A DNA stretch of 64,000 nt from positions 37,687 to 101,686 of the forward strand of contig NZ_CP035425.1 of NCBI RefSeq assembly GCF_006740685.1. Reading direction: 5' to 3'. Position 1 is the first letter of the stretch, and each line of letters opens with the position of its first letter. The notes below the pieces were generated by a model, which worked only from the letters and a program-made list of their open reading frames with translations, was not told the origin of the DNA and did not search any database. The stretch is from Candidatus Nitrosopumilus sp. SW. GTDB lineage: Archaea; Thermoproteota; Nitrososphaeria; Nitrososphaerales; Nitrosopumilaceae. Shown here in pieces: positions 6,256 through 13,008 of the stretch. The translations under genes were made by a program, and so were the position numbers.

Positions 6256-6507
6256 ATGGAGCCACAAAAATTTCAAAATCAAATTAGATGTATTTGTGAT
6301 GATGATGTTACTTTTGAAGTTATAGATGAGATAGAATGTGATTGGGGCTCTCATGTGGTTATACAATGTCCTAAATGTCAAGAGTTGTTCTCAATTGATA
6401 ACTCGTGTCCTGCATTTCATGATGTTTTAGATTTGGAACAAAATAATTTTGAATTATTTTCTGACAAAGAAAAATTTGATTATGTCTCAAATTCTCACCC
6501 TGATTAA
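6256..6507 (+). CDS. hypothetical zinc-ribbon protein
   Basis: Start taken at ATG 6256 (a TTG at 6247 is in frame), giving 83 residues. CICDD near residue 13 and CPKCQELFSIDNSCPAF in the middle give Cys pairs for a zinc ribbon; VIDEIECDWGSHVVIQC forms the strands between. The C-terminus is acidic. It is divergent from 5995-6213. A hairpin (6524-6564) lies 17 bases after its stop. Confidence 0.65.
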   Translation: MEPQKFQNQIRCICDDDVTFEVIDEIECDWGSHVVIQCPKCQELFSIDNSCPAFHDVLDLEQNNFELFSDKEKFDYVSNSHPD

Positions 6508-6523
6508 TTGGCCACAGATAAAA

Positions 6524-6564
6524 GTTGATAATCAATGCCGTGATGCGTTTGTGCGATTATCAAC
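6524..6564. repeat. 10-bp inverted repeat with 21-base loop
   Basis: GTTGATAATC (6524-6533) and GATTATCAAC (6555-6564) are perfect complements around a 21-base G+C-richer loop. Beyond a 3-base bulge on the left (AAA), flanking GATA and TATC add four more pairs. It follows the stop of 6256-6507 by 17 bases and overlaps an unconvincing frame (6449-6637). Possible 3'-end RNA structure. Confidence 0.5.
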
Positions 6565-6664
6565 TATCCAGCTACACCTATGGCAATACATTATTTCAAA
6601 AAATCTTGATAAAATAAAAAAACAATGTAAAAGTTGATCTTTCTAATTAAAAAAACTACTCTAG

Positions 6665-6742
6665 CTAACTGAACAAAAGAATGAATCCTGCCGCTAATGC
6701 TGCAATTGATATGCCCATCCACATGTAAAATTTACTATTCAT
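6665..6742 (-). CDS. 25-aa single-span membrane peptide
   Basis: ATG at 6742 opens MNSKFYMWMGISIAALAAGF followed by ILLFS. After a short polar N-terminus the peptide is one hydrophobic span. The complex hairpin element 6782-6870 lies immediately upstream, in what would be its 5' leader. Function unknown; similar tiny membrane peptides are at 1142-1228 and 12058-12162. Confidence 0.5.
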   Translation of the reverse strand: MNSKFYMWMGISIAALAAGFILLFS

Positions 6743-6781
6743 CAAAAATTATTGGAATTATCTGAAATTAATAGTTTGGAT

Positions 6782-6870
6782 TTGGAAAGCAAGCAAGTTT
6801 GATATCTTTTTTGCATCGACTCTTTGGGAGTTACGGCCAGATATCAAACAGGCAATCATCTTGCTTCCAA
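6782..6870. other. multi-stem structured element, candidate RNA
   Basis: Outer arms 6782-6793 and 6860-6870 pair over 11 bp with one bulged A; an asymmetric internal loop (3 and 10 bases) follows; inner arms GTTTGATATCT (6797-6807) and AGATATCAAAC (6839-6849) pair perfectly over 11 bp; the terminal loop holds a small hairpin ACTC-TTTGG-GAGT. The 89-base element is divided off from coding sequence and lies 40 bases upstream of a minus-strand membrane peptide gene. It could be a small RNA or a leader element. The 190 bases on to 7060 hold nothing I can support. Confidence 0.5.
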
Positions 6871-7060
6871 TATTTGTAATGATTAGTATTTTCAAAAATT
6901 CTTAAAATAAAATGTGTCTTGTATTTTGATCAAAATGGGTTGAAAAAATGATCCATTTCTTAATTCTCACATATTTTGAGCCTAGTGAATCTTGAATGTG
7001 TGTTCAAAAATCACATACAATTTCTTTTAGTCTAAACTATGCTAGATATGTCGAGTCATC

Positions 7061-7124
7061 TGTTTGACGGCATTCCTACGTTTGCCTTAACCGATCATTC
7101 CCTAGAATAATTAGCCGTCAAACA
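7061..7124. repeat. 11-bp inverted repeat with 42-base loop
   Basis: TGTTTGACGGC (7061-7071) and GCCGTCAAACA (7114-7124) are perfect complements. The 42-base loop has no strong internal pairing by eye. The element is more G+C-rich than the flanks and lies 51 bases before the start of 7175-7378, so it may be in that gene's leader or promoter. Confidence 0.5.
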
Positions 7125-7174
7125 CACTCTTTTTAACAAAATATTTTTCAATTCTAAAATTCAATATTCTATGT

Positions 7175-7378
7175 TTGCTAATCACGTGCAAAGGTATCCA
7201 AAAAAATGGAAAATATGAAAAATGCCCTTTTATTTTTGATGGAGATTGGGGAGATTCTGAGCTAATTGAGCATCAAAATTCTCACAAATCCCTAGAGTCA
7301 CAAAATTATTCTTGGTTAGGCTTTGACACATCACAACCTATTGGCAAATTCAGTGGACGTGATGGGAAACAGCCCTAA
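7175..7378 (+). CDS. hypothetical C2H2-finger-like protein
   Basis: 67 residues from a TTG at 7175; an ATG four bases upstream is in another, soon-closed frame. ITCKGIQKNGKYEKCPFIFD followed by ELIEHQNSHKS gives C-x10-C-x14-H-x4-H, a finger-like ligand order with a long first loop. The C-terminus (SQPIGKFSGRDGKQP) is disordered. Confidence is limited by the TTG start. Confidence 0.6.
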   Translation: MLITCKGIQKNGKYEKCPFIFDGDWGDSELIEHQNSHKSLESQNYSWLGFDTSQPIGKFSGRDGKQP

Positions 7379-7419
7379 TCACAATCTAATTATTCTGAAA
7401 TTCTCAAATTATCAAGATA

Positions 7420-7953
7420 ATGGCTGAAACTGAGATTCTTTCTTGGACTAAAAATTACTCTTTGAAATGGTCTGATTTTCAAGCAGAACATAATCCTGCA
7501 TCCTATGAGGATTCTCATAGTGTGATAAAGTATGGGTTCACTTGGACTGTTGATTCTGAAAAAATTGGAAGTGATATTTTATTTCTCATAAAAAACATTC
7601 AGATTTCTGTTGAATTTTGTCCTTTATTATCTTCAGTTAGACCTTCTGAAACAAATGATCAACTCCTAAAATATGAACAAGGACGATTTGATTTAGCAGA
7701 ATTGGTAAAACGTGAAAACATATCTAACATACAAATGAAATTTGAGGGAAAAACATTTCCTACACGTGGAAAAAATGAAGAACAAAGAAAACAACTTGCA
7801 AAAGAGGATTCTGGAAAAATGATTGCCAAAGAAATTGAAAAATTACAAGATATTTTAGAAAAAAGACTCCGTGAATATGATGAATCTACCGATTATGGAA
7901 ACAATTTAGAAAAACTGTCTGAATATGATTTGAAATTTGAACAATTAAAATGA
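7420..7953 (+). CDS. DUF922-like protein with altered metal motif
   Basis: 177 residues, ATG start. LKWSDFQAEHNPASYEDSHS near residue 15 and LLKYEQGRFDLAELVKREN near residue 87 match the layout of DUF922, a family of predicted zinc proteases whose hallmark is HEQGHFDI. Here both His are replaced (YEQGRFDL), and no signal peptide is seen, so this looks like an intracellular, catalytically inactive relative. The C-terminal third is a charged coiled coil. The family match is from memory of the motif; the loss of His is seen directly. Confidence 0.6.
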   Translation: MAETEILSWTKNYSLKWSDFQAEHNPASYEDSHSVIKYGFTWTVDSEKIGSDILFLIKNIQISVEFCPLLSSVRPSETNDQLLKYEQGRFDLAELVKRENISNIQMKFEGKTFPTRGKNEEQRKQLAKEDSGKMIAKEIEKLQDILEKRLREYDESTDYGNNLEKLSEYDLKFEQLK

Positions 7954-8009
7954 CAGATGCCTTGCACTGCGGTCTCTTTTTTTATTAACTCTTAATTATT
8001 CCAAAAATC

Positions 8010-8153
8010 ATGAAGACTGCCAAACTACCTAAATTCAATTGGGGTGAAGTATCAGAACTTAATTCTGGTCATACTTCGGAAGAATGGGGAATCAATACAA
8101 AAAAATCATTACCTAAAACATTTGTTGCCTACACCGTATCTTGGGATGACTAG
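8010..8153 (+). CDS. 47-aa hypothetical protein
   Basis: ATG at 8010 opens MKTAKLPKFNWGEVSELNSG, then HTSEEWGINTKKSLP and ending VAYTVSWDD. It is polar with three Trp and no Cys. The stop overlaps by four bases the stop of the convergent gene 8150-8416. No family recognised; supported by a clean start and protein-like composition. Confidence 0.5.
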   Translation: MKTAKLPKFNWGEVSELNSGHTSEEWGINTKKSLPKTFVAYTVSWDD

Positions 8154-8416
8154 TGTTGCTTCTCAAAAATTTTATTTTCTTGAATTGAATTGATGTAATT
8201 TACTAAACTTCGATAGTATTTTAGATGAAAATCTATGTCTCTGATTTCTGTTTGTTTCAACTCTTCTAACTCTGGTCCAAAATCTCTTTTATCTGATTGA
8301 ATTTGATTAAGAGTATTTTCATTAACTTCGATCATGTGAAACAAACTATGAAGAACTTCCCCTTTTGTTAGTGTTCTATCACATGATTTTCGTAATAGTG
8401 CTTCTACCCAGTCCAT
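8150..8416 (-). CDS. hypothetical helical protein
   Basis: 88 residues with ATG start, helical and charged: MDWVEALLRKSCDRTLTKGE, then LHSLFHMIEVNENTLNQIQ and DIDFHLKYYRSLVNYINSIQ. No metal site (single Cys), signal or membrane span. Family not recognised. Confidence 0.65.
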   Translation of the reverse strand: MDWVEALLRKSCDRTLTKGEVLHSLFHMIEVNENTLNQIQSDKRDFGPELEELKQTEIRDIDFHLKYYRSLVNYINSIQENKIFEKQH

Positions 8417-8503
8417 ATAATTTTGGAACCAAGTTGTTATATCACCACCTAAATGTGATTATTTCTTACCTTTACTCTATTTTTTTTAATTGAGGCTGAA
8501 AAA

Positions 8504-8632
8504 CTATTTTTTTGTTTTCTTCTTTCTATCCATTATTTCCTTGTTTCTTTCAGCGTCTGAATGGACTTCTACATGGTCGTATAGTGCCTCTTTTGAGTCA
8601 AAAATCTGTTCACAATAGTAACATTGATGCAT
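8504..8632 (-). CDS. 42-aa C2H2 zinc-finger protein
   Basis: ATG at 8632 opens MHQCYYCEQIFDSKEALYDH followed by VEVHSDAERN and a Lys-rich tail. C-x2-C-x12-H-x3-H, with F and L at the usual core positions, is a classical C2H2 finger, here a single finger with a basic helix. Likely binds nucleic acid or protein. A plus-strand frame over the same bases (8512-8706) is rejected. Confidence 0.75.
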   Translation of the reverse strand: MHQCYYCEQIFDSKEALYDHVEVHSDAERNKEIMDRKKKTKK

Positions 8633-8722
8633 TGCTAAATTACTGCAGTCTCAGATTAATTGTTTTCTCCAATCCTAGGTATGAATTGTGGCTAGCAATA
8701 AAATAAAAAGAAACTTGGTGGT

Positions 8723-8968
8723 TTATCCACCGGATTCGTATGCTGCTCTAACTTCAGCTGCTCTGTCGCCAAATGGGTCTTCATGCCATTGTTCTTTATT
8801 CAACTGAACCATTCCTGTGTCAGATGAAAATGCACCTTGTTCTGCAGCGGGTGCAAGTACTGCGTCATCTCTAAGATAATTTTCTTGGTTATCATGTGCA
8901 TAGACCATAATTCCGGCCAATGCTGCTACGCCAACTGCAATACCTGCATAAATCATTGCGTTTCCCAT
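8723..8968 (-). CDS. small membrane-anchored protein
   Basis: 81 residues, ATG start. Residues 5-24 (MIYAGIAVGVAALAGIMVYA) form one membrane span; the remaining 55 residues are polar, ending RAAEVRAAYESGG, and probably face outside. The C-terminal coding end includes a short GGTGG/CCACC hairpin. No family recognised. Confidence 0.7.
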   Translation of the reverse strand: MGNAMIYAGIAVGVAALAGIMVYAHDNQENYLRDDAVLAPAAEQGAFSSDTGMVQLNKEQWHEDPFGDRAAEVRAAYESGG

Positions 8969-9031
8969 GTTAGGATTCTCATATTTTTTCTATTAATCCA
9001 GTAGGTCTTCAGTGCAATGCAGTGAAAGAAT

Positions 9032-9349
9032 TTAATGTGTTTCTACTTTGATCTCAGAATTACATGAAGGCAATTCATTTGTCTCATTTCTAAATTGCTC
9101 AATTATTTGTAATTGCAATTCCTTTGGATTGTCTGCAAATACCCTCTGATAAAATTGGGTTTTTTGCATACATTCATTGTCTTCAAATTCTGTATCTACA
9201 TACTTTGTAAATGTCTCTTCGAGATTATTGGTTTCTCCAATGTATATCGGATGTTTACTTCTATTGTATAGCACATATACTCCTGGATTTGGTTTGACAA
9301 ATTTTGCACTCTCTAACCAAACTCTCATCTTATCATCAAGTAATTCCAT
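9032..9349 (-). CDS. GIY-YIG domain protein
   Basis: 105 residues, ATG start. GVYVLYNR (the GIY strand, here GVY) and YIGETNNLEETFTKY (YIG strand plus helix) near residues 23-48 identify the GIY-YIG nuclease fold; a catalytic Glu may be supplied by the C-terminal helix LQLQIIEQFRNE. The usual Arg of the family in the helix after YIG is not obvious, so activity is uncertain. It is a stand-alone domain next to a helicase gene transcribed the opposite way, suggesting DNA repair or processing. Confidence 0.7.
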   Translation of the reverse strand: MELLDDKMRVWLESAKFVKPNPGVYVLYNRSKHPIYIGETNNLEETFTKYVDTEFEDNECMQKTQFYQRVFADNPKELQLQIIEQFRNETNELPSCNSEIKVETH

Positions 9350-9443
9350 GATCTATTGATGTAATTACTAGATATTAAACTAGATTACAATAATTTTGAT
9401 ATTACAAGAACCTTCATGCTTTTAATATAAAGGAAAATCAAGG

Positions 9444-11129
9444 TTGATCCTGTCCCTTTTAGAAAAATTCCCTGAACAATTTACCCCTAGAGATATCCAA
9501 AAAGAAATCATTGCAGATATTGAAGAACAATTTAGGTCTGGATACAAAAAAATTGTTTTGTGTGCGCCTACAGGTGTTGGAAAATCTTTAGTAGGTGCAA
9601 CTGTTTCAAAATACTTTGATAGTTCCTTTACTGTAACTGCATCTAAACATCTTCAAGATCAATACATCAAAGACATCCCGTTTCTAAAATCAGTTAAAGG
9701 AAAACAAAATTTCCCTTGTTTGAAGTTAATGTCTGCTGAAAAAGTCGATAACTCTAGGAGGGCTATGCGGTGGGGTCTTACTTGTGAAAAAGGAGAATGT
9801 CTTGAACGTACCAGTAAAAACGGCAAAGAAGTTATTGAGACTTGCAAATTCAAGCCTACAATAAAACAAGTTGAGGAAAATACTCAGGATTCTAATTCAT
9901 GTCACTACTATCTTCAAAAATATGATGCACTAGTTTCAAAACATTCTCTATGGAATTACCATGCTTTTTTCCAAATTATGAAATTTAATAAAAAATTGTT
10001 TGAAGATTATTTGGATAGAAAAGTATCTGTTTTTGATGAGGCTCACAAAATTGAAGATCAAATCATTCAATTTGTAGGGTTTGACATATTTGCTGGGCAG
10101 GTTGATGAATGTAATCTCAATCCCGACAAATATGATTTTACAGATTTAGATTCTATGATTTCTTTAACTGATGATATTGCATATTCTTATGCAAAAAAAA
10201 TTAAGGACATTAAGGAAAGCCCTACATTTGAAAATGATCCTGATTATGAATTGATTTCAAGATTGGAACGACGTTATGATAGAGCAGCTCAGGCAAAAAT
10301 TGACATTGCAAATGATAAAGATAATTTTGTTGTAAATGATCCTATCCGTGATTTGAATGGTAATTTTAGAACAATATCTGTAAAACCTATTGATGTTTCA
10401 AAATTTGCAAATGAATTTTTTGAAACAGAATATCAAATTTTCATGTCAGCTACAATCGACAAACAAAGTTTTTGTGAAAATATGGGTTTGAATAAAGATG
10501 AGGTTGCATTTGTGGATGCACCAAAATCTCCATTTCCAATTGAAAATAGAAGAATTGATTTGTTAAACATTAGAAGACTAAGTTATGGTTCCACAGAAGA
10601 AGATGAATTAGAAGTAATCAAAACAATTGATCGAATTCTAGATGAGCATTCTAATGAACGTGGATTGATTCTGACTTCTTCTATTCCTCGATGTCAAAAA
10701 ATTCTGAGATTCCTTTCTCCAAAAAATACTAGAAGAATTAGAATTTGTCATAGTAAGAACAAAGATGGAAAAACTCAAGATGAAATAATATCTGAACATG
10801 CCTCAGATCCTACTGGTGTTTTACTTTCCTCTTCCCTTTGGGAGGGTGTTGATCTAAAAGATGATCTTTCTCGTTTTCAAATCATTGCCAAGGTTCCATA
10901 CCCTAACTACAAAGAAAAGAGAACAAAGGCTAAGATGGATAAATTCCCTCTTTGGTATACTTCTCAAACTTTGACAAAATTACTTCAGGGATTTGGACGC
11001 TCTATTCGTAGTGAGGATGACTGGGCTAGAACATATGTTCTTGATGCTGCTGCAAACAACGTCTTTTTCAAGGCACAACAGATGATTCCAAAATCGTATT
11101 ATGATGTTTTAGGAATAGAAAACACATAG
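9444..11129 (+). CDS. XPD/DinG-like Fe-S superfamily 2 DNA helicase
   Basis: 561 residues from a TTG at 9444. Walker A APTGVGKS lies near residue 41 and the DEAH box (VFDEAHKIEDQ) near 198. Four Cys between them (FPCLKL, LTCEKGEC, ETCKF, SNSCHYY region) suit the iron-sulfur cluster of XPD/Rad3/DinG helicases. SATIDKQSF, LLSSSLWEGVDLKDD and the QGFGRSIRSEDDWA motif VI complete the C-terminal RecA domain. These enzymes unwind DNA 5'-3' in repair. Length is shorter than XPD (about 620-760), nearer to compact archaeal homologues. Transcribed alone. Confidence 0.85.
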   Translation: MILSLLEKFPEQFTPRDIQKEIIADIEEQFRSGYKKIVLCAPTGVGKSLVGATVSKYFDSSFTVTASKHLQDQYIKDIPFLKSVKGKQNFPCLKLMSAEKVDNSRRAMRWGLTCEKGECLERTSKNGKEVIETCKFKPTIKQVEENTQDSNSCHYYLQKYDALVSKHSLWNYHAFFQIMKFNKKLFEDYLDRKVSVFDEAHKIEDQIIQFVGFDIFAGQVDECNLNPDKYDFTDLDSMISLTDDIAYSYAKKIKDIKESPTFENDPDYELISRLERRYDRAAQAKIDIANDKDNFVVNDPIRDLNGNFRTISVKPIDVSKFANEFFETEYQIFMSATIDKQSFCENMGLNKDEVAFVDAPKSPFPIENRRIDLLNIRRLSYGSTEEDELEVIKTIDRILDEHSNERGLILTSSIPRCQKILRFLSPKNTRRIRICHSKNKDGKTQDEIISEHASDPTGVLLSSSLWEGVDLKDDLSRFQIIAKVPYPNYKEKRTKAKMDKFPLWYTSQTLTKLLQGFGRSIRSEDDWARTYVLDAAANNVFFKAQQMIPKSYYDVLGIENT

Positions 11130-11220
11130 TTGATCAAAACCTATTTTTTATTTTCATGAAATTTGTAAGGATGAACATCATTGGAAAACATATATCCAGA
11201 TTTGATTTTAGATTAGCTAA

Positions 11221-11574
11221 ATGGATAGAATTGCATTAATCGATGGATTTGAACAAGACAAGGTCAGAGAGACACTTGATGTAATGCTTCGAGATAAAGA
11301 GAATGAATTTCGAGAACTTGCAAAAACACTAAACATTCCAACAAATACGGATGATTGGCAAGTGATCGTTTTGAAATTCTGTTTAGACTTTGAGGAATGT
11401 CTCACTATTTGGACAGATTCTGTTGAACCAAACTCTATCAAAAATGCAAAATGTATGACAATAATGCGAGAACTTGCAAAGGGTAAGGAAAATTTCTCTG
11501 AAATTATCAACATGCAAAACGTGGCTCAAACTCTATTCTCAGAATTTCATGAAACATACAAGAGATTGTCCTAA
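11221..11574 (+). CDS. hypothetical helical protein
   Basis: 117 residues from ATG at 11221, charged helices throughout: DGFEQDKVRETLDVMLRDKE, FCLDFEECLTIWTDSVEPNS and a C-terminal FSEFHETYKRLS. Two isolated Cys, no membrane span. The first of four copies of the motif GTTTAGAATCTAAG lies 22 bases after its stop. No family recognised. Confidence 0.65.
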   Translation: MDRIALIDGFEQDKVRETLDVMLRDKENEFRELAKTLNIPTNTDDWQVIVLKFCLDFEECLTIWTDSVEPNSIKNAKCMTIMRELAKGKENFSEIINMQNVAQTLFSEFHETYKRLS

Positions 11575-11699
11575 GGATAATTCATACTATCAAAGAGTTT
11601 AGAATCTAAGGATTCCAGGCTGTTCAGTGTGGAAAGTATGATATCAAGTAATCCTAAATGTAGCATCATTTTTTACAAGTAAAGCCGTAATCATAGTGT

Positions 11700-11885
11700 A
11701 TGGTTTTACTTTGGATAGGAATTGCAGTAGGAGTTCTAATTGCAGTAATATTGATTGTAAAAGTTGTAAAGACTTCTTCTCGTGACATAGTGGGAATAGA
11801 ATTACAATGTAACAAGTGTGGTTACAAGACAAATGGAATGAAATGCCCAAAATGTGGGAATAAACCTCAAACTTTTGGAGTTTAG
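11700..11885 (+). CDS. membrane-anchored zinc-ribbon protein
   Basis: 61 residues, ATG start. Residues 2-24 (VLLWIGIAVGVLIAVILIVK) form one membrane span; the C-terminal half has CNKCGYKTNGMKCPKCGNKP, a four-Cys zinc ribbon on the cytoplasmic or external face. Its last codons and stop coincide with a copy of the GTTTAGAATCTAA motif. Function unknown. Confidence 0.7.
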   Translation: MVLLWIGIAVGVLIAVILIVKVVKTSSRDIVGIELQCNKCGYKTNGMKCPKCGNKPQTFGV

Positions 11886-11927
11886 AATCTAAGTGCTCTT
11901 TATGTATAATGAACTGCTAATTACATT

Positions 11928-12047
11928 ATGACAAAAGAAGAAAAAGAAAAAATCTTTGAAGAAGTTATTTTAGGTCTTAGAAAAAAATTCACTGATTATG
12001 ATAAAGAATACCTAGAGGAAAAGTATCGAAGACTACCTTTAGACTAG
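11928..12047 (+). CDS. 39-aa hypothetical protein
   Basis: ATG at 11928 opens MTKEEKEKIFEEVILGLRKK, then FTDYDKEYLEEKYRRLPLD. It would fold as two charged amphipathic helices. The stop is followed at once by a copy of the GTTTAGAATCTAA motif. No family recognised; composition and placement support it. Confidence 0.5.
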   Translation: MTKEEKEKIFEEVILGLRKKFTDYDKEYLEEKYRRLPLD

Positions 12048-12057
12048 AGTTTAGAAT

Positions 12058-12162
12058 CTAATCGATTGCAACAACGACAACTATCATAAGAATACTTACT
12101 CCGATGGCTAAAATGGCTAATTTACTATTTTTACTCCAACCTTCTTTAACAGTAATTTTCAT
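12058..12162 (-). CDS. 34-aa single-span membrane peptide
   Basis: ATG at 12162 opens MKITVKEGWSKNSKLAILAI followed by GVSILMIVVVVAID. A basic N-terminal stretch precedes one hydrophobic span that runs to the C-terminus. Its stop codon lies inside the third GTTTAGAATCTAA copy, shared with the 3' end of the convergent gene. Function unknown. Confidence 0.55.
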   Translation of the reverse strand: MKITVKEGWSKNSKLAILAIGVSILMIVVVVAID

Positions 12163-12211
12163 GATTGTATACTAACCTAGTCCATTTTAAACAATATTGT
12201 ATATCCACTTA

Positions 12212-12388
12212 ATGCCATTATGCAATATGTTAGGGTGTGACACAGAGGCTTTTGCCAAAGTCATGTATTACCACTTTGAAGATGGAATGAAAAGACCGTT
12301 TTGCAAGGAAATAATGCGATACTGCATGAACCATGCTATACAGATTTCACAAGATGATTCAACTATTAGGATCCAGGTTTTGAATTAG
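12212..12388 (+). CDS. 58-aa Cys/His metal-binding protein
   Basis: Start taken at ATG 12212; a TTG at 12197 is in frame. MPLCNMLGCDTEAFAKVMYY then CKEIMRYCMNHAIQ gives C-x4-C and C-x6-C-x2-H ligand groups around an aromatic stretch, plausibly one zinc site. The stop overlaps the fourth GTTTAGAATCTAA copy. No family recognised. Confidence 0.55.
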   Translation: MPLCNMLGCDTEAFAKVMYYHFEDGMKRPFCKEIMRYCMNHAIQISQDDSTIRIQVLN

Positions 12389-12419
12389 TTTAGAATCTAA
12401 GGAGTATCGTACACTTTTT

Positions 12420-12527
12420 TCATTTGTGGCAATCGCAACTACAGCTATTTGGAATACATTTGTGATTAAGACAGTCCTTGCATCCTTTACTTCGTCCACT
12501 TTTTACCCTTAACCATTCTTTGTCCAT
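12420..12527 (-). CDS. 35-aa Cys-rich microprotein
   Basis: ATG at 12527 opens MDKEWLRVKSGRSKGCKDCL followed by NHKCIPNSCSCDCHK. Six Cys and two His in 20 residues indicate metal binding; the terminal SCSCDCHK resembles NCYCKCHK in 3103-3234 and CHWHCPCDDC in 51798-51905. The N-terminus is basic. Function unknown. Confidence 0.6.
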   Translation of the reverse strand: MDKEWLRVKSGRSKGCKDCLNHKCIPNSCSCDCHK

Positions 12528-12580
12528 TCTAATCCTTGTTCACAATTTCATAAAACAGGAATAAAAATCGCGTGTTGAAT

Positions 12581-12706
12581 CTAGTCTTCGGATTCTTCAA
12601 ATTCCTCGTCTTGTTCATACCCATCTTTTAGTTCTAGTTGATGGTCTTCTTCTTTCATTTCTTCTTGTTCAACTTTTTTCCATTCTTTTTCTTTGTCTTC
12701 AGACAT
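12581..12706 (-). CDS. 41-aa acidic hypothetical protein
   Basis: ATG at 12706 opens MSEDKEKEWKKVEQEEMKEE and continues DHQLELKDGYEQDEEFEESE. It is highly acidic and probably disordered or a single helix, without Cys. Small acidic proteins of this type recur here (52656-53009). No function assigned. Confidence 0.45.
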   Translation of the reverse strand: MSEDKEKEWKKVEQEEMKEEDHQLELKDGYEQDEEFEESED

Positions 12707-12852
12707 GAATTGCAAAATGCATTTTTGACATATTAACAGATTCTTTATTTTCAGATTTGATTTTCTTGATCGATATTATTTTGATTCTCTTTGTTAGATT
12801 TTGACACAAAAAAATGCATGTCTAACACATTAGCAGAAATCTAACCTTTAGT

Positions 12853-12934
12853 AGATAACAGTAATTTGATAAGAATAATCTAATTTTTCGTGCCTGTTAT
12901 CTCTAGAGTAATTTCTGATCGCTGATCTATAAAG
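12853..12934. promoter_or_regulatory. inverted repeat and GATC-rich promoter motif
   Basis: This gap of about 300 bases before 13009 holds no gene. AGATAACAG (12853-12861) and CTGTTATCT (12894-12902) form a 9-bp inverted repeat. CTGATCGCTGATCTATAAAG at 12915-12934 contains a TATA-like CTATAAAG and closely matches 41240-41260 (CTGATCGCAGATCTATATAC). It probably includes the promoter of the HEPN-like gene. Confidence 0.45.
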
Positions 12935-13008
12935 ATTATGGACAAATTGATCATCTTTTCTTGAAAATCTGCCAAATCCTTAATTGATTGAGGAGGTTTT
13001 GTTGCCAC

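Larger units (their letters stand above)
11597..12402 (+). repeat. four copies of GTTTAGAATCTAA at small-gene 3' ends
   Basis: GTTTAGAATCTAA starts at 11597, 11880, 12049 and 12388, with surrounding agreement to (GA)GTTTAGAATCTAAGG. The core TTAGA-A-TCTAA is a palindrome with a one-base centre. Copies lie 22 bases after the stop of 11221-11574, across the last codon and stop of 11700-11885, one base after the stop of 11928-12047, and on the last base of the stop of 12212-12388. The regular placement is unexplained. Confidence 0.65.

Noticed and set aside
6449..6637. 62-codon plus-strand frame
   Set aside because: Overlaps the end of 6256-6507 in another frame and contains the 6524-6564 hairpin; no protein-like features.
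8512..8706. 64-codon plus-strand frame
   Set aside because: Covers the C2H2-finger gene 8504-8632 on the minus strand, which has a classical ligand pattern.
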